A stretch of DNA of 41,489 nucleotides from Mycoplasmopsis agassizii. GTDB taxonomy: Bacteria; Bacillota_I; Bacilli_A; Mycoplasmatales; Metamycoplasmataceae. Location of the stretch: the NCBI RefSeq assembly GCF_002276225.1, contig NZ_NQNY01000014.1:1-41489 (forward strand), in the 5' to 3' direction. The notes under the pieces were generated by a model, which made no database searches, was not told the DNA's origin, and saw nothing but the letters and a program-made list of their open reading frames with translations. Positions 9,999 to 18,367 of the stretch are shown here, piece after piece (within the stretch, counting starts at the first letter, position 1; every line of letters starts with the position of its first letter). Made by a program: the position numbers and the translations under genes.

Positions 9999-10080
9999 GC
10001 CCGTGTGGTGAAATGGCAGACACAGTTGACTCAAAATCAACCGCGAAAGCATGCTGGTTCGAGTCCAGTCACGGGCACCA
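9999..10080 (+). tRNA. tRNA-Leu (anticodon CAA)
   Basis: Acceptor GCCCGTG / CACGGGC, anticodon stem GTTGA / TCAAC around loop CTCAAAA (anticodon CAA), short class II variable arm, T-loop TTCGAGT, encoded CCA. It lies after the preceding terminator, so it has its own transcript. Confidence 0.95.
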
Positions 10081-10102
10081 TATAATTAGAATAATGACCT
10101 TG

Positions 10103-10133
10103 AACACTCTTATATAAATAAGAGTGTTTTTTT
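10103..10133 (+). terminator. Terminator of tRNA-Leu(CAA)
   Basis: A 10-bp stem AACACTCTTA / TAAGAGTGTT with a 6-nt loop is followed by a run of T. Confidence 0.85.
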
Positions 10134-10146
10134 ATATTCGAAAGTT

Positions 10147-10187
10147 ACCTGAAATTGTCAAAACTAACTACCTGTATATGGTTTCAG
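10147..10187 (-). repeat. Dispersed intergenic repeat, copy A
   Basis: Positions 10170-10187 are the exact reverse complement of 21083-21100 (CTGAAACCATATACAGGT). The preceding bases (ACCTG, then GAAATTGTCAAAACTAACT) resemble the spacer between the two copies near 21 kb at about 14 of 19 positions, so a whole unit of about 40-50 bp is shared, with part of the outer motif lost here. Confidence 0.7.
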
Positions 10188-10335
10188 GGATTTTTTGAAG
10201 TTAAATAAACCTTAAAATATCATTTATTAAATTGTACAATTACTGCCTTTATGACACGTTAAACTATATGCTGAATTGTAATATCTAGCTCAATCAGAAA
10301 GGTTGGGAAGATATTTTTTTATAATATCATATAGT

Positions 10336-10443
10336 ATGTTGTATAAACGATTAGGTATTCAAGAAAGATTTGCAATTCAAATACTTTTGATAGAAGGAAA
10401 TAACATTACAGAAATATCTAGAAAACTAGATAAAGATAAATAG
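10336..10443 (+). pseudogene. Remnant of an IS30-family transposase (N-terminal 35 codons)
   Basis: Encodes a 35-residue peptide starting MLYKRLGIQERFAIQILL and continuing EGNNITEISRKLDKDK before a stop. This matches the N-terminal helix-turn-helix layout of IS30-type transposases (YKRLT-EER--I--LL-EG-S--EIA--L-R). The DDE catalytic part is absent. The gene-poor setting next to tRNA genes and a restriction island fits an old insertion that was deleted internally. The assignment rests on a short stretch. Confidence 0.5.
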
Positions 10444-10640
10444 TTATCTATTTTTCCTCTCTACAAAATGAAGGCAATGTTGTTAAACTTTTATCTGAAA
10501 CTAATAATATAAATGTTACTTTTAAATTGAATTTTAAAAAGGAAAATCCAGGTAATTAAATTAATAAACTTATAGATTTTTTGAAACAAAAAGCTAGTTT
10601 AATTAAAAACTAACTTTCTTTATAAAATATTTCTAGAAAA
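10444..10640. other. Spacer with possible degenerate coding sequence
   Basis: No intact gene. On the plus strand 10451-10614 can be read as two short peptides split by one TAA (EGNNVVKLLSET-like, then NKLIDFLKQKASLIKN), which could be a decayed C-terminus of unknown origin. The rest is A/T-rich. It lies between the IS remnant and the 3' end of the m5C methyltransferase. Confidence 0.3.
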
Positions 10641-11642
10641 TTAAAAGTTACTTTGTGACAAAATATTTTCTGTATCCGGTAAATTTATTTTTTTGTTAAT
10701 TTGACTAATAATAGCCTTTAGTACTGGTATTGATACTGAATTTCCAAATTGTTTATATGCCTGGTTAACATTAGGGTTAATTTTAAAATCTTCGGGAAAT
10801 CCTTGTAATCTAGCACATTCTCTTGGAGTTAACTTTCTGATTCTACCATTAATATAATAAGCACCTGTTCTTGAAGCAGAACCCCCACCGTTGGCTGAAA
10901 GAGTGATTCCAATCCCGTTGATGTCATAGATTCTGTCACCTTGACTGCCATTATTTATAGTCCCGATTCTTACTATTTTTTTAATAGGCTTATTTGCAAA
11001 CTTATTTTCATTTAATGAAAATTGCTTATTATTGATAAATAATTTATTGTCAATTTGTTCTTCATTTTCTAAGACATCTCTAACTACAGAAATTTTATTT
11101 GAAGGTTTTGGAAATTCAAAATTTTTTACATTCAAATCGTTTCTGAAACAAACGAAATATAATCTTTTTCTTGACTGTGCTACCCCAAAATCACTAGAAT
11201 TTAATTCATTTATGAATACTGAATAATTTTCTTTTTCAAGTAGTTTAATCATCAAACTTACTGTAACTGAATTATTGTGTTTAGCTAAATTTGCTACATT
11301 TTCTAGGAATATTATTTTTGGGTTATGGTATTTAATAATACGAATTATGTCAAAAAATAAAGTGCCTCTCGTATCTTCAAATCCTAATTGTTTTCCAGAT
11401 ATGCTAAAGGGTTGACAAGGAAATCCTGCAGCCAAAATATCATGGTATGGAATAGTGCTTTCATCAATTTTAGTTATGTCACCGTGTGGAAATTCACCAT
11501 AATTATTATGGTATGTTTGTTTGCAAAATTTATCTATTTCTGAAGAAAACACGCATTTTGCACCATAACTTTGAAGAGCTTGTCTAAAACCACCTATTCC
11601 TGCAAATAGGTCTATAAATGTAAAATTAGCAAGGTTTTTCAT
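10641..11642 (-). CDS. DNA (cytosine-5)-methyltransferase (333 aa)
   Basis: Transfers methyl from S-adenosylmethionine to C5 of cytosine in a specific site. The ordered m5C motifs are complete: I IDLFAGIGGFR (about residues 9-19), IV GFPCQPFS with the catalytic Cys, VI FLENV, VIII AQSRKRLYFV, IX in RKLTPRECARLQGFP and X FGNSVSIPV. A short target-recognition region sits between VIII and IX with the glycine-rich segment LSANGGG; I cannot derive the site from it. AAGGAGAATAG precedes the ATG. It lies downstream of, and on the same strand as, the DpnII-like nuclease, with about 170 bp between. Contains no TGA-Trp codon, unlike most neighbours. Confidence 0.9.
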   Translation of the reverse strand: MKNLANFTFIDLFAGIGGFRQALQSYGAKCVFSSEIDKFCKQTYHNNYGEFPHGDITKIDESTIPYHDILAAGFPCQPFSISGKQLGFEDTRGTLFFDIIRIIKYHNPKIIFLENVANLAKHNNSVTVSLMIKLLEKENYSVFINELNSSDFGVAQSRKRLYFVCFRNDLNVKNFEFPKPSNKISVVRDVLENEEQIDNKLFINNKQFSLNENKFANKPIKKIVRIGTINNGSQGDRIYDINGIGITLSANGGGSASRTGAYYINGRIRKLTPRECARLQGFPEDFKINPNVNQAYKQFGNSVSIPVLKAIISQINKKINLPDTENILSQSNF

Positions 11643-11718
11643 TACCTATTCTCCTTATAAATTTTAGTTTATTAACATTATATTTTCATATTAACGTAAT
11701 GTAGAATTAAGGTTAAAT

Positions 11719-11802
11719 TAAATGTTTCTAAACTAGAAAAGAAAATTTTAAAAATTAATTCTCAATAGCTTCAGTTAACTAAGATATTTATAGAAACATT
11801 TA
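11719..11802. repeat. Inverted repeat between the nuclease and the m5C methyltransferase
   Basis: Arms TAAATGTTTCTA (11719-11730) and TAGAAACATTTA (11791-11802), 12 of 12 paired, with a 60-bp interval. The spacing is too long for a terminator; it may mark the edge of an inserted or exchanged gene. Confidence 0.5.
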
Positions 11803-11813
11803 AATTTTCAATT

Positions 11814-12668
11814 TTATTTGTTAAATATTTTTTCTAAGCAACCATTTTTTAGGTCGTTCAAATTAAATAAATTAGAAACATTACTAAATGCTTTTTCCAT
11901 TAATTTTTTCATATCTTTTCAAGCTGAGCCATCAGTTATTCATATAAATTCAAAACCATCATTTAATTTTACATGGTTGTTTAATTCAATGAATCTCTCG
12001 GTTTCACTTATTGGTTTAGTTCCAAGTGTATTATAAAAATTTACTTCTATAAAATATGTTTTATTTTTTCCTCATACAATAAAATCAAAGATTTTACTAT
12101 TACCTTTTCCATTAATTGAAGTAAATAAATCTGTTCCAAATCATTCTCTGAAATTGCGCAAAGACACCTGACTTTCATATTTAAAATGTGTTTTTTGAAT
12201 TTCTGATTCTACAACCTTTTCCATAACAGATCCTGTGCGATTTTTTCTTGCATTTGTGTCTAGACCTACTTCAATTCCTAGTACATAGTCGGGAACACTG
12301 GAAATTAAATGATTTTCTAACAAATCGAACAATCCCGTATTTTTCATAAATTCGATATATTTTTCGATTGGATAATTGGGCTCTTTAAAATCAAAATTCA
12401 TAACTTCATCATTATGTCTTACACTTAGTTCTCTTTCTCGTTTTGCCAGTAAAATCGGAAGTGAGGTTAAAACTTCAGGATATTCTTTTAATAGATTTTT
12501 GAAGTCATTTTCAATATTTTTACTTCCTATTAAACTATTTAAAATATTTAAATGAACTTTAATCTTTCTCAAATTTTCATAGGCTTTAGGAAAATCAGTA
12601 TAGTAGGTTCAATCTACTATACAACTAGTGAAAGTATCAATTCATTCTTCAAAATCTCTATTTTTCAT
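11814..12668 (-). CDS. dpnB: DpnII/MboI-type restriction endonuclease (GATC) (284 aa)
   Basis: Type II endonuclease expected to cut unmethylated GATC. The whole length aligns by eye with DpnII: N-terminus MKNRDFEEWIDTFTSCIVDW (DpnII also has DWTYYTDFPK here), HLNILNSLIGSKNIENDF, GIEVGLDTNARKNRTG, then the PD-(D/E)xK-like part KIFDFIVWGKNKTYFIEVNFY and FIWITDGSAWKDMKK. Several TGA codons are Trp. The start at 12668 (32 codons upstream of the next ATG) is supported by this N-terminal match and overlaps the dpnA-like stop by 11 bp. No DpnM-type dam-like methyltransferase is seen beside it. Confidence 0.88.
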
Positions 12669-13494
12669 CTTTATTTAAATCCAAAAAGCGATTTTTAGTA
12701 AGTTCAAGATATTCTAATTCGTTATCGATTCCTATGTATTTGCGACCTAATTTGCTTGCAGCAATTCCAGTTGTTCCTGAACCGTTGAAGCAATCTAAAA
12801 CTAGGTCATTTTCTTTTGTGCTAGCTAAAATCAAGCGTTCTAAAACTGAAAGTGGTTTTTGAGTTGGGTGTTTTCCAAATTTTTTCTCAGAAGGTGTTGG
12901 TAAGTTTAATAACCAAACATCTTTCATTTGCTTACCACCATTGATCTCTTTCATTAACGCATAATTATAAAAATGTTTACCCTTAGTTTTGGCAGTAAGT
13001 TGTTTTCTTGCTCAAATAATTGTTTCAGTTGAATTAGTAAAAGATCTACCTGCTAAATTAGGTGTAGGGTTTGGTTTTTGTCAGGTTATATTATTAATAA
13101 TTGAATAACCTTCAAGTTCTAAAGCAACTCCAACTGTATAAATATTATGATATGTACCACTAATTCAGATAGTACCATCATCAGTTAAAACTTCTCGACA
13201 TAGTCTTAATCATTCACGGTTAAACTCTAGTTTTTCTTCAATCGTTTTAGTTTCATCTCATTTACCTTTATGATTAACTACTTGTTTACCACTATGACAA
13301 CTGATGCCATTATTACTTAGAAAATAGGGAGGGTCTGCAAAAATCATGTTTACTGATTTAGGTTCTAAGGTTTTTAAAATCTGAAATGAATCACCTTGAA
13401 AAAGTTTGAAATTTTCAGCTTCAAAAAACACATTTTGATCTGTAAATGTGTTTTTAAAAATAGGTTCTTGAACTGATTTAGTCTTTGTAATCAT
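12658..13494 (-). CDS. dpnA: DpnA-like adenine-N6 DNA methyltransferase (278 aa)
   Basis: Beta-class N6-adenine methyltransferase that resembles M2.DpnII (DpnA): ADPPYFLSNNGISCHSG (catalytic DPPY near residue 54), FNREWLRLCREVL, SGTYHNIYTVG, ITWQKPNPTPNL, GKHPTQKPLSVLERLI and the AdoMet motif DCFNGSGTTGIAA near the C-terminus. DpnA protects GATC and can methylate single-stranded DNA in the pneumococcal system. TGA codons are Trp (for example in WQKPNP and IIWARK). Preceded by a GGGAG-type SD 11 bases upstream. It is the first gene of the restriction island transcript. Confidence 0.9.
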
Positions 13495-13588
13495 CTTAAA
13501 ATAACTCCCTCTATATTAATAAAATTATTAGTTTCTCTAATCTCTCTTTGTCATTATATCTTTTTTAAAAGTGCTCGTTAATAAAAAC

Positions 13589-13633
13589 TTAACTTTTATA
13601 AAGTTAGTAAAAATGCTAACAAATAAAAGTTAA
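13589..13633. promoter_or_regulatory. Nested hairpin upstream of glyA and dpnA
   Basis: Outer arms TTAACTTTTAT (13589-13599) and ATAAAAGTTAA (13623-13633), inner arms GTTAG (13603-13607) and CTAAC (13616-13620). It lies in the divergent region between the restriction island and glyA. There is no T-run. It could be an operator or RNA structure; no family is recognised. Confidence 0.4.
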
Positions 13634-13711
13634 AAGCTCATCCAAATTAAGCAAGTAACCCTTAACTTCCAAATTAATTTGATTAAATTAGCAAATTAAT
13701 TTAGTTATAGG

Positions 13712-13717
13712 TATTAT
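13712..13717 (+). promoter_or_regulatory. Likely -10 box of glyA, possibly leaderless
   Basis: TATTAT lies six bases before the ATG at 13724, so transcription would start at or next to the start codon. No SD is present at normal spacing. Two direct copies of CAAATTAATTT (13670-13680, 13692-13702) sit just upstream. Confidence 0.45.
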
Positions 13718-13723
13718 TTTTAT

Positions 13724-14974
13724 ATGTATAAAAAAATCGAACTAAGCGACACCTTAATTGCCGAAGCAATTAATGGTGAACTAAATAGACAAGCAAGTCA
13801 TATTGAACTAATTGCAAGTGAAAACTTTGTTTCTGAAGATGTTTTAAAAGCAACAGGGAGTGTTTTAACTAATAAATATGGAGAAGGTTATCCAGGTAGA
13901 AGATATTATGGTGGTGCTGAATTTATCGACAAAGTCGAGAATTTAGCAATTGAAAGAGCTAAACAATTATTTAATGTTAAACATGTGAATGTACAACCTT
14001 ATTCAGGTTCTGTTGCTAATGCTAGCGCTTTAGCAACATTAGCAAAACCAGGAGCTAAGATCTTAGGAATGTCTTTATCTAGTGGTGGACATTTAACTCA
14101 TGGTTATCATATTTCTTTTTCAGGTGTTTTTTATGAAGCACATAGTTATGATGTTGATGAAAATGGTTTTCTAGATTATGATGTAGTTGAAAAAAGAGCA
14201 TTAGAAGTAAAACCTGAAGTAATTATTACAGGTTATTCAGCATATCCTAGAGTCATAGATTTTAAAAGATTTAGACAAATAGCAGATAAAGTAGGAGCAA
14301 AGTTATTTGCAGATATTTCTCATATAGCAGGACTTGTAGTTGCAAATGAGCATGATTCACCAATTGAACATGCTCATTTGACAATGACTACCACTCATAA
14401 AACATTGCGTGGTGCACGTGGTGCAATTTTAATGACAAATGATGATGAAATTGCTAAGTTAATGAATCGTTGAGTGTTTCCGGGTTATCAAGGTGGTCCT
14501 TTATTTCATGCTATTGCAGGTAAAGCAGTTGCGTTTCATGAAGCGTTGCAACCTGGTTTTAAAACTTATGCGCAAAATGTCAAGAAAAATGCTAGAGCCA
14601 TGGCAAATGAATTTATGAGCTTAAAAGTACCTGTGATTACAGGTGGCACTGATAATCATTTATTTACAATTAATGTTTTAAAAGGTTATGGTATTAGTGG
14701 TAAGCAAGCAGAATTAACGCTTGATAAGATCAATATTACAACTAATAAAAATACTATTCCCCATGACACTTTAAAACCAATGATTGCTAGTGGTGTAAGA
14801 ATTGGTAGTGCAGCTATGACAAGCCGTGGTTTTGATGAAAACACTTTTATAGAAGTAGCTAGAATCATAGATCAAGCACTAAAAAACTATGAAGATGAAG
14901 AAGTTTTAGAAAACTTAAAAGGAAAAGTTTTAGATATTACTAGCAAATACCCACTAAAGAAAAGTTACTTTTAA
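13724..14974 (+). CDS. glyA: Serine hydroxymethyltransferase GlyA (416 aa)
   Basis: PLP enzyme interconverting serine and glycine with tetrahydrofolate. Landmarks: [52 protein letters not shown], and the PLP Lys at residue 226 in [14 protein letters not shown] single TGA at 14471-14473 is Trp in [12 protein letters not shown]; the following GTG is an internal Val, not a start. The C-terminal domain is intact and length is normal. It is divergent from the restriction island and ends at a strong terminator. Confidence 0.96.
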
Positions 14975-15002
14975 GTAACTTAAAAAATTAATTTAAATAA
15001 TT

Positions 15003-15050
15003 AAAAACACTTAAACAAAAGCAAAAACTTGCCGATGTTTAAGTGTTTTT
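15003..15050 (+). terminator. Bidirectional terminator after glyA
   Basis: A 14-bp perfect stem (15004-15017 with 15036-15049, core AACACTTAAACA) with an 18-nt loop, T-run on the plus strand and A-run at the other side. It also serves the convergent small membrane protein gene. Confidence 0.85.
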
Positions 15051-15069
15051 GTACTCTTTATAATTAAAA

Positions 15070-15348
15070 TTATTCAGCAGATTCAACTTCAACTTCTACT
15101 TCTTGAGCTTTTGAAGGAATATTTCTATTTGCGTTTTCTGCTAATTCCTTGTTACTTACAAATAACATAAAGATTCCACCTAAAATGCTATTAAAAAACA
15201 TTGCAAGAATTGCTGCAACTGTCAGATCATTTTTGTCTGTTGCAGTTCTAAGTTTTTTCATAGCTAGATGTGCTGTAAAAATAGGTATTATTGTTCAAAA
15301 TGTAAAGATTGTTCCAATAACTATAAAAACTTTTGCTAACCCTTTCAT
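15070..15348 (-). CDS. Small two-helix membrane protein (92 aa)
   Basis: Unrecognised. The start at 15348 is set by AAGGAG six bases upstream. Two hydrophobic segments are visible: about residues 5-25 (VFIVIGTIFTFW, with a TGA-Trp, then TIIPIF) and 45-65 (VAAILAMFFNSILGGIFMLFV). The linker carries basic residues (KKLRTATDKND) and the C-terminus is acidic (EVEVEVESAE), so both ends may face the cytoplasm. The size and layout resemble small mycoplasma membrane proteins of unknown function. It converges on glyA and lies next to metK on the same strand. Confidence 0.7.
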
Positions 15349-15445
15349 ATATCTCCTTTCTAAATTCTAATTCTTGTTAAATTATACGACAGAAGGAAGA
15401 TACTTGGCAATTTTTTTCTACTATCTAGCTAAAAAATCTAAAAAT

Positions 15446-16567
15446 CTATAAAAAAGCCTTAATTTCGCTTACTTTATCAAGTTTTTCTCAAGGTGCTTTC
15501 TTTTCAGAGCGACCAACATGACCAAAAACTGCTAGTTTTTTATACGAAATATTTTTCATATCGAATTGATCAATGATTGCCTGAACACTTAGATCAAAAA
15601 CTTTTTCAATAATTTCAACAATTTTTTCTTTAGCTATTTTTTCACTATCAAAAGTTTCAATATAGTAAGAAATCGGTGTTTTTCTTCCGATTACATAAGC
15701 AATTTGTAATTCTAGTTTATCAGCTATACCTGCTGCTACTAAATTTTTAGCAACTCACCTTGCAGCATAAGCACCACTACGATCTACTTTTGAATAATCT
15801 TTACCACTAAAAGCGCCACCACCATGGCGAGCAGCCCCTCCATATGTATCAACAATAATTTTTCTTCCTGTTAAACCTGTATCAGCAATAGGACCACCCA
15901 ATGAAAAAGGTCCTTTATGATTAATGAAGATTTCAAAATCTTCATTAAGATTAAATTCTTTAACAACTGGATCGATAATTAATCTTTTAACATTTTTTTT
16001 GAATTTTTCAACATCCAAGTTCTCTTGATGTTGCAAAGCTAAAACCAGTTTAGCAATTCTAGTTGGTTTACCTGTTTCATAAGCTAAAGTAACTTGGCTT
16101 TTCATATCGGCTTTTAGTTCTTTGATCTGATGATGTTTTCTAACTTTTTCAGCAACTTTTAAAAATCTATGAGCTAAAGTTATAGCTAAAGGCATGTAGT
16201 TAGAAGTTTCATTAGTAGCATAACCATACATAATTCCTTGATCACCTGCAGCGATTTCACTATCATGATCGACTAAAGCAGAAATTTCGCTAGATTGCGA
16301 ATTAACTGAAGAAACGATTGAAAAATCGTTTTCTGAATAACCTAGATCAAATAAAACAGATCAGGCAATTTTAACCACATCGACATAAGCATGAGTGTTA
16401 ATTTCGCCACCAATTACAATTAAACGGTTAGTTGCAAATACCTCAACTGCAACCCGAGAATCTTTATCCTTTTTTAAAAGTTCATCTAAAATAGCATCAG
16501 CAATTTGGTCACAAATCTTGTCAGGATGACCTTTACCGACACTTTCGGCACTAATATAATTAATCAT
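15446..16567 (-). CDS. metK: S-adenosylmethionine synthetase MetK (373 aa)
   Basis: Makes S-adenosylmethionine from methionine and ATP, the methyl donor for the neighbouring DNA methyltransferases among others. Motifs: [19 protein letters not shown] at the N-terminus, [15 protein letters not shown] (methionine loop), [19 protein letters not shown], the P-loop-like [15 protein letters not shown] and [19 protein letters not shown] codons are Trp. It is slightly shorter than the usual 380-400 residues. AGAGGTGG precedes the ATG. It is divergent from ktrB; the 135-bp spacer contains a hairpin. Confidence 0.95.
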
Positions 16568-16647
16568 TTTCCACCTCTTTAATAAAATATCTTAAACAAT
16601 CATAACTAATTTTTAAGGCTTTTGTTAGCAATTATTTAGGGCCTTAT

Positions 16648-16666
16648 AAAAACGCTGTGCGTTTTT
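16648..16666. promoter_or_regulatory. Hairpin in the metK-ktrB divergent spacer
   Basis: A perfect 8-bp stem AAAAACGC / GCGTTTTT with a TGT loop. On the minus strand it would lie in the metK leader and resembles a terminator or attenuator. It overlaps the -35 region of ktrB on the plus strand. No known SAM riboswitch consensus is recognised. Confidence 0.45.
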
Positions 16667-16689
16667 GAATTTGTTATTCTATTTTTTTA

Positions 16690-16695
16690 TATAAT
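16690..16695 (+). promoter_or_regulatory. -10 box of ktrB, probably leaderless
   Basis: A perfect TATAAT ends seven bases before the ATG at 16703, with TTGAAT at 16665-16670 as a loose -35 (19-bp spacing). There is no SD, so the mRNA probably begins at the start codon. Confidence 0.55.
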
Positions 16696-16702
16696 AAAAT
16701 TT

Positions 16703-18307
16703 ATGAATTTTAAATTTTGAGTAAGGAAACTTTTAAGAATAACTAAGCTTAATCGAGTTATTTTCTATATTCAAAAAATTAGAAGGGGAATCATCCCTTC
16801 AAGGTATATTTTTTTCATTTATTTATTAATAACTATTGGTTTTGCAGGTATCTTATCAATTCCAGCGATGCATCAAGATGGTAAAGATATTAGCTTTTTA
16901 GCAGCTTTATTTACCTCTGCTTCATCTTTTTCTGATACAGGTTTAGTAACGGTCAGCACTTTTGATTCATGAACGATGGGCGGCCAGGCCGTGATTGCAA
17001 TCTTAATATTATTTGGAGGTTTTGGGGTCTTTACCTTGAAAATCTTCATTTTCAACTACGTTTTAAGGCTTAATTCAGGTGTAGATGAGCGTGAATTAGT
17101 TAATACAGAGCGGGGAACGGCTAATATTGGGGCTCTATCAGAAGTTATTATTACATCAATAACTTTTTTGTTAATCATCATTTTTATCGGGGGAATTGGC
17201 TTTTCACTATTTTTTTACTACGGCACACCTTCTTCAACTTATGCAGAATCATTAGGTAGTGGTTATGTAGGAATTGTCGCTTCTGGTGATTTATCAATGG
17301 CGTTTCGACAAGGGTTTTTCCATATGATCAGTACCATTAATAATGCAGGTTTTGACATTCTTTCATCACATTCTTTAGCTGGTTATTACCAAAACCATGT
17401 CTTTTTATTTTTTACAATTGTAATCTTTGTAATTGGCGGAATTGGCTATCCAGTTATTTATGATTTATCAAGGCACTTTAGAATCTGAATCAAAAAGTTA
17501 CGTAATACGTATTTTTTAAAAAACAAAGAAACCTACTTTCCAAAGATTCGTTTTTCATTATTTACTAAGTTGACATTAGTAACTTATTTTTCAGTTGGAA
17601 TCACAATGGTTATTTTAACCATTGCCTTTGAAGCAACAAGCAAAAACCCGAATACGATCTGAAATGATCCAATTTATGGAACGTATGAAGATAGGGTCTT
17701 TAACATTATTTTTAATGTGGCAGCCACTCGTTCTGCAGGATTTCAAACAGCAAGTTTTAGTAGTTTTACTGAAGCTAGCACAATTTTAGGAAGCATTGGA
17801 ATGTTCATCGGTGCTTCACCTTCTTCAACAGGTGGCGGGATAAGAACCACTACTTTTGCAATTGTGCTTTTATCATTATGATCTAAATTAACAGGTAGAC
17901 CTAGTGTAAGGATTTTTAAACGTAGAATTAGTGATGAAACAGTGCGCATGAGTTTTGTCGTGCTTGCTTTATCAGTTATTTTAGTCTTTTTAATTTCCTT
18001 TATTGTTGCTTCTTCTTTATCAGTTTTTGGAGGTCAAATTCCTTCACAAGTTTCTGAAGCAGTTAATGGTAATAACACAACTATTTTTACATTTAACCAT
18101 GTAATTTTTGAAGTTGCTTCAGCCTTTGGAACGACAGGTTTAACCCCAGGAATTACGCCACTTTTAAATGTTCCTAGTCAGCTAGCAATCATCTTTACAA
18201 TGTTTATTGGGCAACTTGGAATTTCTTCAACCGTTCTTGCTTGAAGAAGCTCAAAACGCAAAGAAAACGCTTATGAGTATTTGGAAGAAGGTATTTCAAT
18301 CGGATAG
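16703..18307 (+). CDS. ktrB: Potassium uptake channel subunit, KtrB/TrkH family (534 aa)
   Basis: Integral membrane protein that conducts K+ (with Na+ in Ktr systems). Four pore repeats are recognisable by their selectivity-filter loops: SASSFSDTGLVTV, TINNAGFDI, ATRSAGFQT and SAFGTTGLTPG, each between hydrophobic helices; about ten membrane segments in all. GASPSSTGGGIRTTTFA precedes the fourth repeat, as in the family. Several TGA codons are Trp. The N-terminus has a long basic stretch (residues 1-35) before the first helix. The regulatory RCK subunit KtrA is not adjacent. The aminotransferase follows after 60 bp with its own promoter. Confidence 0.92.
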
Positions 18308-18351
18308 TGTCTATATCAGCACGAAGACTTTAAAAATAGCAAAAAAATTGT

Positions 18352-18357
18352 TATAAT
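18352..18357 (+). promoter_or_regulatory. -10 box of the aminotransferase gene, probably leaderless
   Basis: A perfect TATAAT ends ten bases before the ATG at 18368; a start site 6-8 bases downstream would give almost no leader. No SD is seen. Confidence 0.5.
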
Positions 18358-18367
18358 TGTTGCACCT

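Noticed and set aside
14474..14974. Independent gene starting at GTG 14474
   Set aside because: It is the C-terminal part of GlyA; the TGA before it encodes the Trp of [12 protein letters not shown] and the GTG is Val.
16568..16702. Known SAM riboswitch upstream of metK
   Set aside because: Only one simple hairpin and weak secondary pairing are seen; no consensus core of SAM-I, SAM-II or SMK is recognisable.
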